Assembly: GCF_020037015.1 (NCBI RefSeq)
Contig: NZ_JAIQDE010000009.1
Coordinates: 186,001-250,000, forward strand
Direction of reading: 5' to 3'
From: Corallococcus sp. AS-1-6
GTDB lineage: Bacteria > Myxococcota > Myxococcia > Myxococcales > Myxococcaceae
DNA: 64,000 nucleotides
The notes beneath the pieces are model-generated. The model was not told the origin of the DNA and ran no database searches. It saw only the letters and a list, made by a program, of their open reading frames with translations. Below, piece after piece: positions 35,491-43,838 of this stretch. The position numbers and the translations under genes were made by a program. Numbering within the stretch: the stretch's first letter is position 1; every line of letters begins with the position of its first letter.

Positions 35491-36204
35491 TCAGGGGTAC
35501 GGGTTGATCTTGATGGCGACACCTTCCCCGGCGGTGCTCTCGTCCGGGTTGTGGCCACCAGTCTGGTCCGAGCTGCAGTTGCGCTGCTGGCAGCCGGGCA
35601 TGAAGACGGAGTCGCCCTCCGCGTTGGTCACCAGCGCCTGGACCAGGGAGCGCGTCGGGCGGCCATTCGGCGTGGTCACCTCGCCCACGGCGAGGATCCA
35701 CAACTGGCCGTTGGAGTCCACGCTGTCCGAGTCGTCATCCACGTCGTCCCGGACGAAGACGCGGTAGCGCACGTTGCTCTGCTCCGGGAAGTCGACGCCC
35801 ACGGGGATCTCCGCGGGCCCCATGTTCGCCTTGAGCAGGGTGTAGTTGTTCCAGTTGCCCCCCCCCGTGCCGGGCAGCAGCTCGAACCAGGGGGGATTGG
35901 CGCCGGCGATGCCGGGGATGTCCGCGACCGGCGCGGCCCCACCCAGGGCGGTGGACAGCGTCAACTGGTTCATGCCGCTGTTCTTCGCCATCATCAGGCG
36001 CACCGCTTCGCGCCCCTCGGCCAGGCCCGCCTCGGCGGCGAAGAACGCCTGCTTCTGGCGGCGGGTGTCCGCCTGGGTGTCGGCCTCGCGGCCCACCACG
36101 CTGTAGCTGAGCATCACCGCCATCGTCACGACCGCGACCACGCCCAGCGCGAGCAGGAGCGTGAAGCCACGGGACTGACGGCGGGGAGTTGGGCGACGCA
36201 CCAT
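35491..36204 (-). CDS. pilX: Minor pilin, PilX-like
   Basis: A 237-residue prepilin with RGFTLLLALGVVAVVTMAVM: cleavage after Gly13, and the usual Glu5 is Leu18. This is the known trait of PilX/GspK-type pilins that cap the tip. A helix with DTRRQKQAFFAAEAGLAEGR, typical of PilX, follows. The C-terminal domain has an acidic run (RDDVDDDSDSVD) and CQQRNCSS. ATG 36204 was chosen over 36291 because the longer form would read through the promoter. GGAGC lies before it. It is the first gene of the operon and follows the sigma-54 element. Confidence 0.87.
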   Translation of the reverse strand: MVRRPTPRRQSRGFTLLLALGVVAVVTMAVMLSYSVVGREADTQADTRRQKQAFFAAEAGLAEGREAVRLMMAKNSGMNQLTLSTALGGAAPVADIPGIAGANPPWFELLPGTGGGNWNNYTLLKANMGPAEIPVGVDFPEQSNVRYRVFVRDDVDDDSDSVDSNGQLWILAVGEVTTPNGRPTRSLVQALVTNAEGDSVFMPGCQQRNCSSDQTGGHNPDESTAGEGVAIKINPYP

Positions 36205-36257
36205 CGGGGGCTCCTTCACGTACCCCTGGGGGGAGGTACGGCTTGGGTGCCCCTGAA

Positions 36258-36274
36258 CAGCAATCTTCGTGCCG
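36258..36274 (-). promoter_or_regulatory. Sigma-54 (RpoN) promoter of the pilX-pilY1 operon
   Basis: Minus-strand sequence CGGCACGAAGATTGCTG matches the sigma-54 consensus TGGCACG-N4-TTGCW at all but the first base. The GG (36273-36272) and GC (36261-36260) are exactly 10 bases apart. Transcription would start about 12 bases on (near 36248), leaving a leader of about 45 bases before ATG 36204. Sigma-54 with PilR-type activators controls pilus genes in myxobacteria and Pseudomonas. Confidence 0.75.
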
Positions 36275-36277
36275 GGA

Positions 36278-36363
36278 ATTCCGGCGCTCAACCCGCCGGA
36301 ATAAGGGATGTCCGTGATGCAGGGGGGTGCCGTCTGACGTCAGGCGGCTGCGCAAACTTTGCG
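36278..36363. promoter_or_regulatory. Dyads upstream of the sigma-54 promoter (possible activator sites)
   Basis: Three inverted repeats lie upstream of the -24 element. They are ATTCCGGCG (36278-36286) / CGCCGGAAT (36294-36302), the 10-base palindrome CTGACGTCAG (36334-36343), and CGCAAA-C-TTTGCG (36351-36363). Enhancer proteins for sigma-54 bind such dyads about 50-150 bases upstream. The last two fall in that range; the first abuts the promoter. Confidence 0.4.
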
Positions 36364-36395
36364 AGCCCCCTCATTCTTGCGAGGTTGCCCGGGTG

Positions 36396-36716
36396 TCAGC
36401 GCTGGCCGCCGCGCACGGCGGCGCGCAGGCGGAGCATGTCGTCCAGGACGCCGGGGTCCACCAGCTCCAGGGCGGCCTTCTGGGAGAGGGCGCGGGTCTG
36501 CCGGCGGTACTCCTCTTCGTCCTCCTCGCCGCCGCCCTTGCCGCCGTCGCTGCCGCCCTTGCCGCCGCCCTTGCCGTCGCCGCCCTTGGGCATCAGCGCC
36601 ACCGGCTGGGAGATGCCCGGCTCCAGGCGGGGGAAGGCGTTGGCGTCGGCGCGCACCGACGTGAAGAGGCTGACCATGGACAGGCAGAACACGATGGCGA
36701 CGGTGAGGGTCTTCAT
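36396..36716 (-). CDS. Small exported protein, Gly-rich and acidic
   Basis: A 106-residue protein with a signal peptide (MKTLTVAIVFCLSMVSLFTSVRA), a glycine/lysine-rich run (about residues 44-63), then an acidic run (EEDEEE, 64-69). A helical C-terminus (ALELVDPGVLDDMLRLRAAVR) follows. I do not recognise a family. The start at 36716 has GGGAG 6 bases ahead; ATG 36728 would add four residues. It follows a cytochrome gene by 59 bases on the same strand and precedes the pilus operon, which has its own promoter. It could be a cytochrome partner or a cell-envelope peptide. Confidence 0.6.
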   Translation of the reverse strand: MKTLTVAIVFCLSMVSLFTSVRADANAFPRLEPGISQPVALMPKGGDGKGGGKGGSDGGKGGGEEDEEEYRRQTRALSQKAALELVDPGVLDDMLRLRAAVRGGQR

Positions 36717-36775
36717 GGCGGCTCCCATTCTCCCAATCCCCACGACGCCCGGACGCGAAGGGTTATTCACGAGCG

Positions 36776-37105
36776 CTACTCCTTCGCCTTGAAGGTGCGG
36801 ATGTATCGCACCAGGGCGTCCATCTGCTCCGGGGTGAGCCGGTCCTTGTAGGCCTTCATCTTGGGGTTGTGGGACGAGCCGTTGGCGATGACCTCGCGCA
36901 GCTCGGCGTCCGACTCCGCCTTCTGCCAGGCGGCCCGGCTCATGTCGGGGATGGACTCCTTCTGGCCCATGCGCGTCTGGGCGCGGCCGTCCGGGCCGTG
37001 GCAGTTCTTGCAGCTCTTGTCCCAGAGGGCGGCGGCGTCCTCGGCGTGGGCGAGGGCTGGAGCGCACAGCAGGAGGGTGGACAGCAGGCACCACCGCGGG
37101 GTCAT
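36776..37105 (-). CDS. Small class I cytochrome c
   Basis: A 109-residue exported cytochrome c. It has a signal peptide (to about HAED), haem attachment Cys32-Lys-Asn-Cys35-His36, a likely axial Met84 in NPKMKAYKDRL, and a C-terminal helix (MDALVRYIRTF) that packs on the haem. This is a normal single-haem fold, acting as a periplasmic or outer-surface electron carrier. The ATG at 37105 has GGAG about 8 bases before it. It is upstream of the small Gly-rich protein and likely in the same transcript. Confidence 0.88.
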   Translation of the reverse strand: MTPRWCLLSTLLLCAPALAHAEDAAALWDKSCKNCHGPDGRAQTRMGQKESIPDMSRAAWQKAESDAELREVIANGSSHNPKMKAYKDRLTPEQMDALVRYIRTFKAKE

Positions 37106-37133
37106 GCACGGTCTCCAGGGGGAGGGGGACGCC

Positions 37134-37139
37134 AGTATA
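37134..37139 (-). promoter_or_regulatory. Candidate -10 box of the small cytochrome gene
   Basis: TATACT on the minus strand (five of six bases of the sigma-70 -10 consensus) lies 28 bases before ATG 37105. No good -35 is seen at 16-18 bases, so the call is weak. Confidence 0.3.
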
Positions 37140-37148
37140 GCCACGCGC

Positions 37149-38846
37149 TCAGGAACCGGCGCGGGGCCAGAAGGGCGCGGTGGGGCGGCCGGGGGGCTGG
37201 AGCCAGACGGACTCCAGGAAGCGCACCGCGTTCTGATCCGCGCGGTCGTTCCGGGTGAACACCGCCTGCGCGCTCGTCATCACCGCCAGCGTCGCGAGCC
37301 CCGCCACCCAGGCGGCGGGCGCGGGCGCGCGGGCGGAGGCGTCCCGGCCCAGCGCGACGAAGACGCAGGCCGCCACGGCGGCGAGCGCCGCGAGCAGCAC
37401 CGCGCCCGCGAGGGACGTGGGCAGGCCCAGGAAGGCGAGCAGGTTGGGCGGGTGGTAGCCGTCCAGGAGGAGCGGCCGGGCCAGCGCGAGCACGGGGGTG
37501 GAGACGTCGTCGGGGATGTAGTTGACGAAGGTGGCCAGGCCCGTGACGAGCACGGACGCCGCGCACAGCATGGCCGCGACGCCGGACAGCACCGGCCTGC
37601 CGGCGCCGCGCAGCCGCTCCAGCACCAGCCCCGCGGGCAGCAGCAGGAAGGGCACCAGCCCCGTGAGGTGCCGGGGCCCGGTGGTCCAGCCCCACGAGTC
37701 GTAGGTGAACGACGAGGTGAAGTACGTGTAGCCGGCGAGCGTGGCCGCGGACATCCAGAAGAGGGCGCGTGCCTCCGGGGACGTCCTGCCCAGGCGCTTG
37801 AGCAGCGCGAGCCCGGGCAGCGCGAGCAGCAGGAACGGCGACAGGGTGAAGAGGCCCCGCAGCGGGGAGAAGAACGACAGCGTGAAGGCGCGCGGATCCG
37901 GCGTGCGGATGCCCAGGAAGCCGCCCAGGTGCCACGGCTGGTAGGCCGCGTCGTTGAGGTGCTTGTAGCCCGTCTCCAGCGGGTGCCCGAACGTGGCCTG
38001 GTGGTAGAGCCCCAGCGCCACGATGAAGGGCAGCGCGCCCAGCACGGCGAGCCCCGTGGCCCGGCCCAGCTTCTTCAGCCGCGCGGCCCAGGGCGCTGGC
38101 ACGCTCAGCACGGTGAGGATGGCGTAGAGGATGAGGCCCAGCACGCCGAGCGCGCCGGTGTACTCGGCGGCGACGGTGGCGCCCGCGCACGCGCCGGCCA
38201 CGGCGTAGCCTCGCTCGCGCCACTCGCCGCGCGACAGCTTCCAGAGCGCGTAGAAGCCCGCGAAGAGCAGCACCGCCGTCGTCTGGTGGCTCATGAAGAG
38301 CAGCGAGTAGCTGAACGCGAGCGAGCCCAGCGCGTACGTCACCGTGACGCCGTCCGCGACGACGGGCGACAGGAACGCGCGGAGGAAGCGGCGCACCAGC
38401 CACAGGAGCCCCAGCGTGGGCAGCACCGTGAGGAAGAGGCGGCTGAAGAAGACGAGCGGCACCTCCGGCACGGCGTAGCGGTGGCCGCCGCCCAGGGCTC
38501 GCAGGCCCGCGTACACGGGCACCGCGGCGAAGGAGAGCAGCGGCGCCTTGGACGGGTAGTAGCGCCCGTCCATCACGGACAGGTCGCCCACCGGGCCGTA
38601 GTCGCGCAGGGCGCGGTTGATCTCCAGCGTCCCGTCCTCCACCAGGGCGCGCGTCTGCCACAGCCGGCACAGCTCGTTGGGCGAGCGCAGGCCCGGGTGG
38701 TACGGGAAGAGGACCACGTAGAGCGCCGCGACCGTGGCCCACACCGCCCGGGGCAGTCCCGTGGCGCGGGGCGCGGGCGCCACGGTGGGGGGCGCCGGGG
38801 CCGCGTCGGGGGGCGGCGGGGAGGTGGGGTGGGGTTCGGCGCTCAC
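37149..38846 (-). CDS. Multi-pass membrane protein, GT-C glycosyltransferase-like
   Basis: A 565-residue protein with a Pro-rich N-terminus and about 11-12 membrane segments. The first periplasmic loop (LRSPNELCRLWQTRALVEDGTLEINRAL) and GRYYPSKAPLLSFAAVP are typical of GT-C type mannosyl/arabinosyl transferases (PMT/ArnT-like), which use lipid-linked sugars. The usual DxD/DE pair is not clear: NELC is the closest match. It starts at GTG 38846. It is downstream of the GT2-methyltransferase fusion (7-base gap), so the two likely form one unit. A role in adding sugars to lipid, protein or polysaccharide is inferred. Confidence 0.7.
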   Translation of the reverse strand: MSAEPHPTSPPPPDAAPAPPTVAPAPRATGLPRAVWATVAALYVVLFPYHPGLRSPNELCRLWQTRALVEDGTLEINRALRDYGPVGDLSVMDGRYYPSKAPLLSFAAVPVYAGLRALGGGHRYAVPEVPLVFFSRLFLTVLPTLGLLWLVRRFLRAFLSPVVADGVTVTYALGSLAFSYSLLFMSHQTTAVLLFAGFYALWKLSRGEWRERGYAVAGACAGATVAAEYTGALGVLGLILYAILTVLSVPAPWAARLKKLGRATGLAVLGALPFIVALGLYHQATFGHPLETGYKHLNDAAYQPWHLGGFLGIRTPDPRAFTLSFFSPLRGLFTLSPFLLLALPGLALLKRLGRTSPEARALFWMSAATLAGYTYFTSSFTYDSWGWTTGPRHLTGLVPFLLLPAGLVLERLRGAGRPVLSGVAAMLCAASVLVTGLATFVNYIPDDVSTPVLALARPLLLDGYHPPNLLAFLGLPTSLAGAVLLAALAAVAACVFVALGRDASARAPAPAAWVAGLATLAVMTSAQAVFTRNDRADQNAVRFLESVWLQPPGRPTAPFWPRAGS

Positions 38847-38853
38847 GCGGGCA

Positions 38854-40185
38854 TCAGACGGCGCGGGCGACGGCGAACAGGCTCATGCCCACGGGCAGCC
38901 GCACCTGTTGCTCGGCCTGGGCGAGCAGGGGCGCCAGCGCGTCGTAGAGCTTGAGCTGGAGCTTGGGCACCGCGCGGCGGCGCAGGAGGCGGCTGTTGAC
39001 GAACCAGCCCGGCAGGCCCACCAGGTTCATCCACTCCAGCGTGTCCACGCGGAAGCCGTTCTCCTGCAGCACCGCGCGCAGGGTGTCCGGCGTGTAGCGG
39101 CGGTAGTGGCCCACGGCCTCGTCGATGGCGCCGAACAACTGCGGCAGCGCCGGCACGAGGATGAGCACGCGGCCGTCCGGCTGGAGGATTTGACGGAAGC
39201 GGCGCACCGCGGACGCGTCGTCCGGGATGTGCTCCAGCACGTTGGACAGCACGATGGTGTCCAGGTTCTCCGCCTTCAGCGACTCCCAGTCCGCGAGCGC
39301 CACGTCGGACAGGTAGGGGCGCACGTGGGGCTTGCCGCGGAAGAGGTTCTTCAGGCGGTCCACGTAGAAGCGCTCCACCTCCAGCGCGACCAGGTGCTCC
39401 GCGCCGGCCTCCAGCTCGCGGGTGATGGTGCCGATGCCGGCGCCAATCTCCAGCACGCGCCGGCCCATGTGCTCGCGGAAGCGGCGGCCCAGCCACTGGT
39501 TGTAGTGGGTGGCGCCGTCCATGCGCTCCAGGGTGGAGTAGCCCTCGTGCTGGTTGTCCGCGTCGTCGCGCACGGTGGCGTAGCGCACCAGCGTGCGCAG
39601 GCGGGCCAGGTGCGCGGAGGCCGGGCGGCGCGGCACGGCCTGCAGCGGCGGCAGGGCCACCTCCGTGAGGCGGAAGAGCTGCGCGGCCAGCTTCACCACC
39701 AGCTCCGCGTCCACCGCGTCGTCGTCGCTGGTGAGCTGGATGGAGCGCAGCGCCTCCGTGCGGAAGGCGCGCAGGCCGGTGAGCGGATCCGTCAGCGCCA
39801 CGTCGGTGACGAAGCGGGTGATGCCGCCCAGCGCGCGCTCGGCCACCATCTCCGGGGACATGCCGGGGCGCCGGCCGAAGACGCCGTCCGCGGTGTCGTC
39901 CCGCAGGGGCTGCACCAGGGCGTCGTAGGTGTCGGGCGAGTAGGCGGCGTCCGGATCCTGGAGCACCGTGTGGGCGCCGGTGACGTGGGGGAGCGCGGCG
40001 CGGATGGCCGCCCCCTTGCCACCCTGGGCGGCGAGGACGTGGACGTTGGGACCGGGCGTGACGTCCACCGGCCCTTCACCCGCGAGCACGACCTGGGCCT
40101 GGCCGGACAGCGCATGGGCGAACCGGGCGGCCGCGGCGGAGGTTGCGGGGTTGAAGGGCAGGACGACGGAAAGCGCAGGAACCAT
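38854..40185 (-). CDS. GT2 glycosyltransferase-SAM methyltransferase fusion
   Basis: A 443-residue cytoplasmic fusion. The N-terminal half (1-205) is a GT2 domain of dolichyl-phosphate-mannose-synthase type: AAQGGKGAAIRAAL, the DPD metal motif in LQDPDAAYS, and TDPLTGLRAFR. Its first strand-loop region is short. The C-terminal half (about 225-443) is a class I methyltransferase with the SAM glycine loop VLEIGAGIGTIT near residue 242, then LSNVLEHIPDD. It could transfer a sugar to a lipid phosphate and methylate the product. The start is ATG 40185; GTG 40197 has a better ribosome site (GGAGG) and is possible. It is divergent from wzc. Confidence 0.8.
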   Translation of the reverse strand: MVPALSVVLPFNPATSAAAARFAHALSGQAQVVLAGEGPVDVTPGPNVHVLAAQGGKGAAIRAALPHVTGAHTVLQDPDAAYSPDTYDALVQPLRDDTADGVFGRRPGMSPEMVAERALGGITRFVTDVALTDPLTGLRAFRTEALRSIQLTSDDDAVDAELVVKLAAQLFRLTEVALPPLQAVPRRPASAHLARLRTLVRYATVRDDADNQHEGYSTLERMDGATHYNQWLGRRFREHMGRRVLEIGAGIGTITRELEAGAEHLVALEVERFYVDRLKNLFRGKPHVRPYLSDVALADWESLKAENLDTIVLSNVLEHIPDDASAVRRFRQILQPDGRVLILVPALPQLFGAIDEAVGHYRRYTPDTLRAVLQENGFRVDTLEWMNLVGLPGWFVNSRLLRRRAVPKLQLKLYDALAPLLAQAEQQVRLPVGMSLFAVARAV

Positions 40186-40404
40186 TGCGCCGCTCACTAC
40201 CACAGGACCCTCCAGGGTGCGCGTTCGCGGACCGGAGCGGATGGATGGGGGGCATCCAGGCGGCGTCGGTTGGATGGACAACCCGCCCGGCCCGTTGCAC
40301 GCTCCGGGCGTTATTCCCCCAGCGCGATGTGGGTGCAGGTCGGGTCCGGACGACTTCGGGCCGGTGGAGACCGCCCGCGGCAGCCACTTCCGGAGAGACG
40401 CGAC
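40186..40404. promoter_or_regulatory. Divergent region GT2-MT / wzc
   Basis: This 219-base spacer holds the promoters for two outward units. I saw no convincing sigma-54 or sigma-70 pair. CGGAGAG (40391-40397) is the ribosome site for GTG 40405. Confidence 0.35.
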
Positions 40405-42597
40405 GTGGAAGGAACGGTGTTGGACCCGGCCGGTGGGGCGCCCGGCGCGACGTCCGCGAGCGTGCTGCACCGGCTGCGAGGCGTGTGGCGCCGGCGGTGG
40501 GTGATGCTCGGGGTGGCGTTGGGGGTCACCGCGCTCACGGCGGCGTGGACGCTGCGGCAGCCGCGCATCTACGCGGCCAGCACGTCGCTCATCATCGACG
40601 TCACCGCGCCGCGCATCCTCGACGGCGAGGTGAAGGAGGTGATGGGGGAGGAGCGCAGCAACTACTGGTTCAACAAGGAGTACTACGCCACGCAGAGTGA
40701 GATCATCACCTCGCGCGCGGTGGCCAGCCGCGTGGTGGACCGGCTGGGGCTTTCGAAGGACGCGTCCTTCCTGGGCCTGCCGGCGAACCAGGACCCGGCG
40801 GAGCGCGCGAAGGCGCTGGAGGACGCGGACGCGGTGGGGCTGCTGCGCTCGCGCATCCAGGTGGTGCCCGGCAAGGACTCGCGGGTGATGAACATTGGCG
40901 TGGAGGACGTGGACCCCGCGAGAGCGGCGCTGCTCTCCAACGAGGTGGCCGCCGCGTACATGGCGGAGAACCTGGCGCTGAAGCTGCGCACCACGGAGGA
41001 GGCGCGCGCGTGGCTGGAGGGGCGCCTGGATGAGCTGGGCCGCCAGTCCAAGGCCGGCGAGATGGCCGTCTACGACCTGAAGAAGGACGCGGACATGCTG
41101 TCCACGTCGCTGGAGTCGCGGCTGTCCATCGTCAGCGAGCGGATCAACTCATACAACCTGAAGCTCACCGAGGTGCGCACGCGCATCGCGGCGCAGCAGG
41201 CGCGCGTGGACGCCATCCACCGGCTGCGCAAGGACGCGGGCAACGACGAGACGTGGGCGGAGGCGGTGCCCGGCGCGAAGGACGGGCCCATCCAAGATCT
41301 CAAATCGCGCTACGGCGAACAGAAGGCCGCGTGCGCGGAGCTGACCGAGCGCTACCTGCCGGAGCACCCGAAGCTCCTGGAGTGCAACCGCAAGCTGGAG
41401 GTCGTGCGCGCGGACCTGCTCAAGAGCCTGACCAACGTGGTGCGCTCGGCGGAGACGCAGTTGGCGGAGGCGCAGGGCGAGGAGAAGAACCTCAACAAGC
41501 TCCTGGACGAGACCAAGGCCGAGGCCTTCCAGGTGAACAAGAAGGCCATCGAGTACGGGCGGCTGCAGCGCGAGTCGGACAACAACCAGCGGCTCTATGA
41601 GCTGGTGCTCAAGCGGCTGAAGGACATCGAGCTGTCGGGCCTCCTGCGCACCAGCAACGTGCGCGTGCTGGACCCCGCGCGGCCGGAGCTCCTGCCGGTG
41701 CGGCCGCACACGCGGCGCAACCTGCTGGTGGGCTGGGTGATGGGGCTCTTGCTGGGACTGGGCGTGGCGCTGTTCCTGGAGATGCTGGAGAACAGCGTCA
41801 CGTCGCAGGCGGACGTGGAGGACGTGCTGGGCCTGGCGTTCCTGGGCGTGGTGCCGCGCATGGAGGCCACGAAGGCGCCGGGCGACCGCGACCTGTACGT
41901 GCACCGCGCGCCGCGCTCGGCGGTGGCGGAGTGCTGCCGCGCGGTGCGCACCAACCTCCTGTTCATGTCGCCGGATCATCCCTGCAAGACGCTGGTGGTG
42001 ACGTCCAGCGGCCCGCAGGAGGGCAAGTCCACCACGTGCATCAACCTGGGCGTGGCCATGGCCCAGAGCGGCAACCGCGTGCTGCTGCTGGACACGGACA
42101 TGCGCCGGCCCCGGCTGCACCGCGCGTTCGGCGTGCCCAACGACCTGGGCATCAGCTCGCTGGTGGTGGGCGAGGGCTCGCTGGACAAGGCGGTGAAGAG
42201 CACGGAGGTGCCCAACCTCTTCGTGCTGCCGTGTGGCCCGCTGCCGCCGAACCCCGCGGAGCTGTTGCACACGCGCGCCTTCAAGGAGCTGTTGCGCGCG
42301 GCGGGGGAGAAGTTCGACCGCATCATCCTGGACAGCCCGCCGCTCAACGCCGTCGTGGACGCGGCGGTGCTGGCCACGCAGGCGGACGGCGTGGTGATGG
42401 TGCTCAAGGCGGGCCGGACGGACCGCGGGGCCGCGAAGCGCGCGCTGCGCTCGCTGGCGGACGTGCAGGCGCGGATGTTCGGCGCCATCCTCAACGACGT
42501 GGACCTGCGGCAGCCGCGCTACGGCGACACGTACCTGGGCTACCAGGGCTATGGCCCGACGCAGGACGAGCCCAAGGGCGGGGTGGCGCCGTCGTGA
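40405..42597 (+). CDS. Wzc-type polysaccharide co-polymerase / tyrosine autokinase
   Basis: A 730-residue inner-membrane protein joining a Wzz chain-length domain and a bacterial tyrosine kinase. The first TM is at about 28-48. A long periplasmic coiled-coil region (about 190-420) leads to a second TM at about 433-455. The cytoplasmic kinase has Walker A GPQEGKSTT near residue 535, Walker A' LLLDTDMRRP near 560, and Walker B RIILDSPP near 640. A C-terminal Tyr cluster (YGDTYLGYQGYG, four Tyr) serves for trans-autophosphorylation. It sets chain length and couples Wzy polymerisation to export. GTG 40405 follows GGAGAG. Its stop overlaps the next GTG (GTGA). Confidence 0.93.
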   Translation: MEGTVLDPAGGAPGATSASVLHRLRGVWRRRWVMLGVALGVTALTAAWTLRQPRIYAASTSLIIDVTAPRILDGEVKEVMGEERSNYWFNKEYYATQSEIITSRAVASRVVDRLGLSKDASFLGLPANQDPAERAKALEDADAVGLLRSRIQVVPGKDSRVMNIGVEDVDPARAALLSNEVAAAYMAENLALKLRTTEEARAWLEGRLDELGRQSKAGEMAVYDLKKDADMLSTSLESRLSIVSERINSYNLKLTEVRTRIAAQQARVDAIHRLRKDAGNDETWAEAVPGAKDGPIQDLKSRYGEQKAACAELTERYLPEHPKLLECNRKLEVVRADLLKSLTNVVRSAETQLAEAQGEEKNLNKLLDETKAEAFQVNKKAIEYGRLQRESDNNQRLYELVLKRLKDIELSGLLRTSNVRVLDPARPELLPVRPHTRRNLLVGWVMGLLLGLGVALFLEMLENSVTSQADVEDVLGLAFLGVVPRMEATKAPGDRDLYVHRAPRSAVAECCRAVRTNLLFMSPDHPCKTLVVTSSGPQEGKSTTCINLGVAMAQSGNRVLLLDTDMRRPRLHRAFGVPNDLGISSLVVGEGSLDKAVKSTEVPNLFVLPCGPLPPNPAELLHTRAFKELLRAAGEKFDRIILDSPPLNAVVDAAVLATQADGVVMVLKAGRTDRGAAKRALRSLADVQARMFGAILNDVDLRQPRYGDTYLGYQGYGPTQDEPKGGVAPS

Positions 42598-43838
42598 AGG
42601 GCGCGGGCCTGCGGGTGCTGCACCTGGGGAAGTTCTACCCTCCGGCCTCCGGCGGCATGGAGGCGCACGTGCGCACGCTGGCGCGAGCGCAGGCCGCGCT
42701 GGGCGCGCAGGTGGAGGTGCTGTGCGCGAACCACTCCGTGGACGGCACCGGGACGAGCCACGAGTTCCATGGGCGCAGCCCCACGCGTGAGGAGTGGGAT
42801 GGGCCCGTGCGCGTGGTGCGCCTGGGGCGGCTCGCGTCCGTGGCGCGCATGGACGTGATGCCGTCGCTGCCGTTCGTGCTCAGGCGGGCGCTGGCGCGGG
42901 GCGTGGACGTGGTGCACCTGCACGTGCCCAACCCGAGCATGGTGCTGGCGCTGGACGCGGTGCCGCGACTGCCCGCGGTGGTGGTGACGCACCAGAGCGA
43001 CATCATCCGGCAGAAGGTCGCGGGCGCGCTGTTCCGTCCCTTCGAGTGGATGCTGTATTCGCGCGCGGCGCGGCTGCTGGCCACGAGTGACGCGTACGTG
43101 CGCGGCTCGTCGCTGCTGTCGACGTTCAAGTCGAAGGTGCGGGTGTTGCCGCTGGGCATCGAGCTGGAGTCGTACCTGCGGCCTCCTTCCGCGGAGGCGC
43201 GCGAGGCCCAGGCGCGCTGGACGGCGGAGGCCGCGGGTGGGCCGCTGTGGCTGATGGTGGGGCGGCTCGTCTACTACAAGGGGTTGTTCACGGCGCTGGA
43301 GGCGCTGGTGCACGCGCCGGGGCGGCTGGTCATCGTGGGAGAGGGGCCGCTGGCGGAGGAGGGCCGCGCGCGGGCGAAGGCGCTGGGCATCGAGGACCGG
43401 GTGACGTGGGCGGGCTACCTGTCGCCGGAGGCGCTGACGGGCGCGTACCGGGCCGCGACGGCCCTGTGGTTCCCGAGCAACGCGCGCAGCGAGGCGTATG
43501 GCCTGTCGCAGGTGGAGGCGCTGGCGAGTGGGTTGCCCGTGCTCAACACCGCGGTGCCGGACTCGGGCGTGGCGTGGGTGAGCCTGCACGAGCGCACCGG
43601 GCTCACGGTGCCCGTGGGAGATGCGCGGGCGCTGGCGGCGGCGGCGCGCCGGTTGGTGGAGGAGCCGGGCCTGCGGGAGCGGCTGTCCCGCGGGGCGCAG
43701 GAGCGCGCGCGGGCGGAGTTCGGCCATGACGTGATGGCGTCGCGCAGCCTGGATTTGTACGCGGAGGCGCTCGGACGGCAGCCGGTGGCGGAGGAGCGGA
43801 GCGATGCCTCCGTCCGGCACGTCGCGGGCGGGCGCTGA
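42594..43838 (+). CDS. GT4-family glycosyltransferase
   Basis: A 414-residue GT-B enzyme of family GT4. The N-terminal acceptor domain begins VLHLGKFYPPASGGMEAHVR, and DVVHLHVPNP is typical of cytoplasmic sugar transferases. The C-terminal nucleotide-sugar domain has MVGRLVYYKG and the EX7E motif (SEAYGLSQVEALASGLPV). It adds one sugar to a lipid-linked repeat unit on the cytoplasmic face; the sugar cannot be predicted. The start GTG overlaps the wzc stop. Confidence 0.9.
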   Translation: MKGAGLRVLHLGKFYPPASGGMEAHVRTLARAQAALGAQVEVLCANHSVDGTGTSHEFHGRSPTREEWDGPVRVVRLGRLASVARMDVMPSLPFVLRRALARGVDVVHLHVPNPSMVLALDAVPRLPAVVVTHQSDIIRQKVAGALFRPFEWMLYSRAARLLATSDAYVRGSSLLSTFKSKVRVLPLGIELESYLRPPSAEAREAQARWTAEAAGGPLWLMVGRLVYYKGLFTALEALVHAPGRLVIVGEGPLAEEGRARAKALGIEDRVTWAGYLSPEALTGAYRAATALWFPSNARSEAYGLSQVEALASGLPVLNTAVPDSGVAWVSLHERTGLTVPVGDARALAAAARRLVEEPGLRERLSRGAQERARAEFGHDVMASRSLDLYAEALGRQPVAEERSDASVRHVAGGR

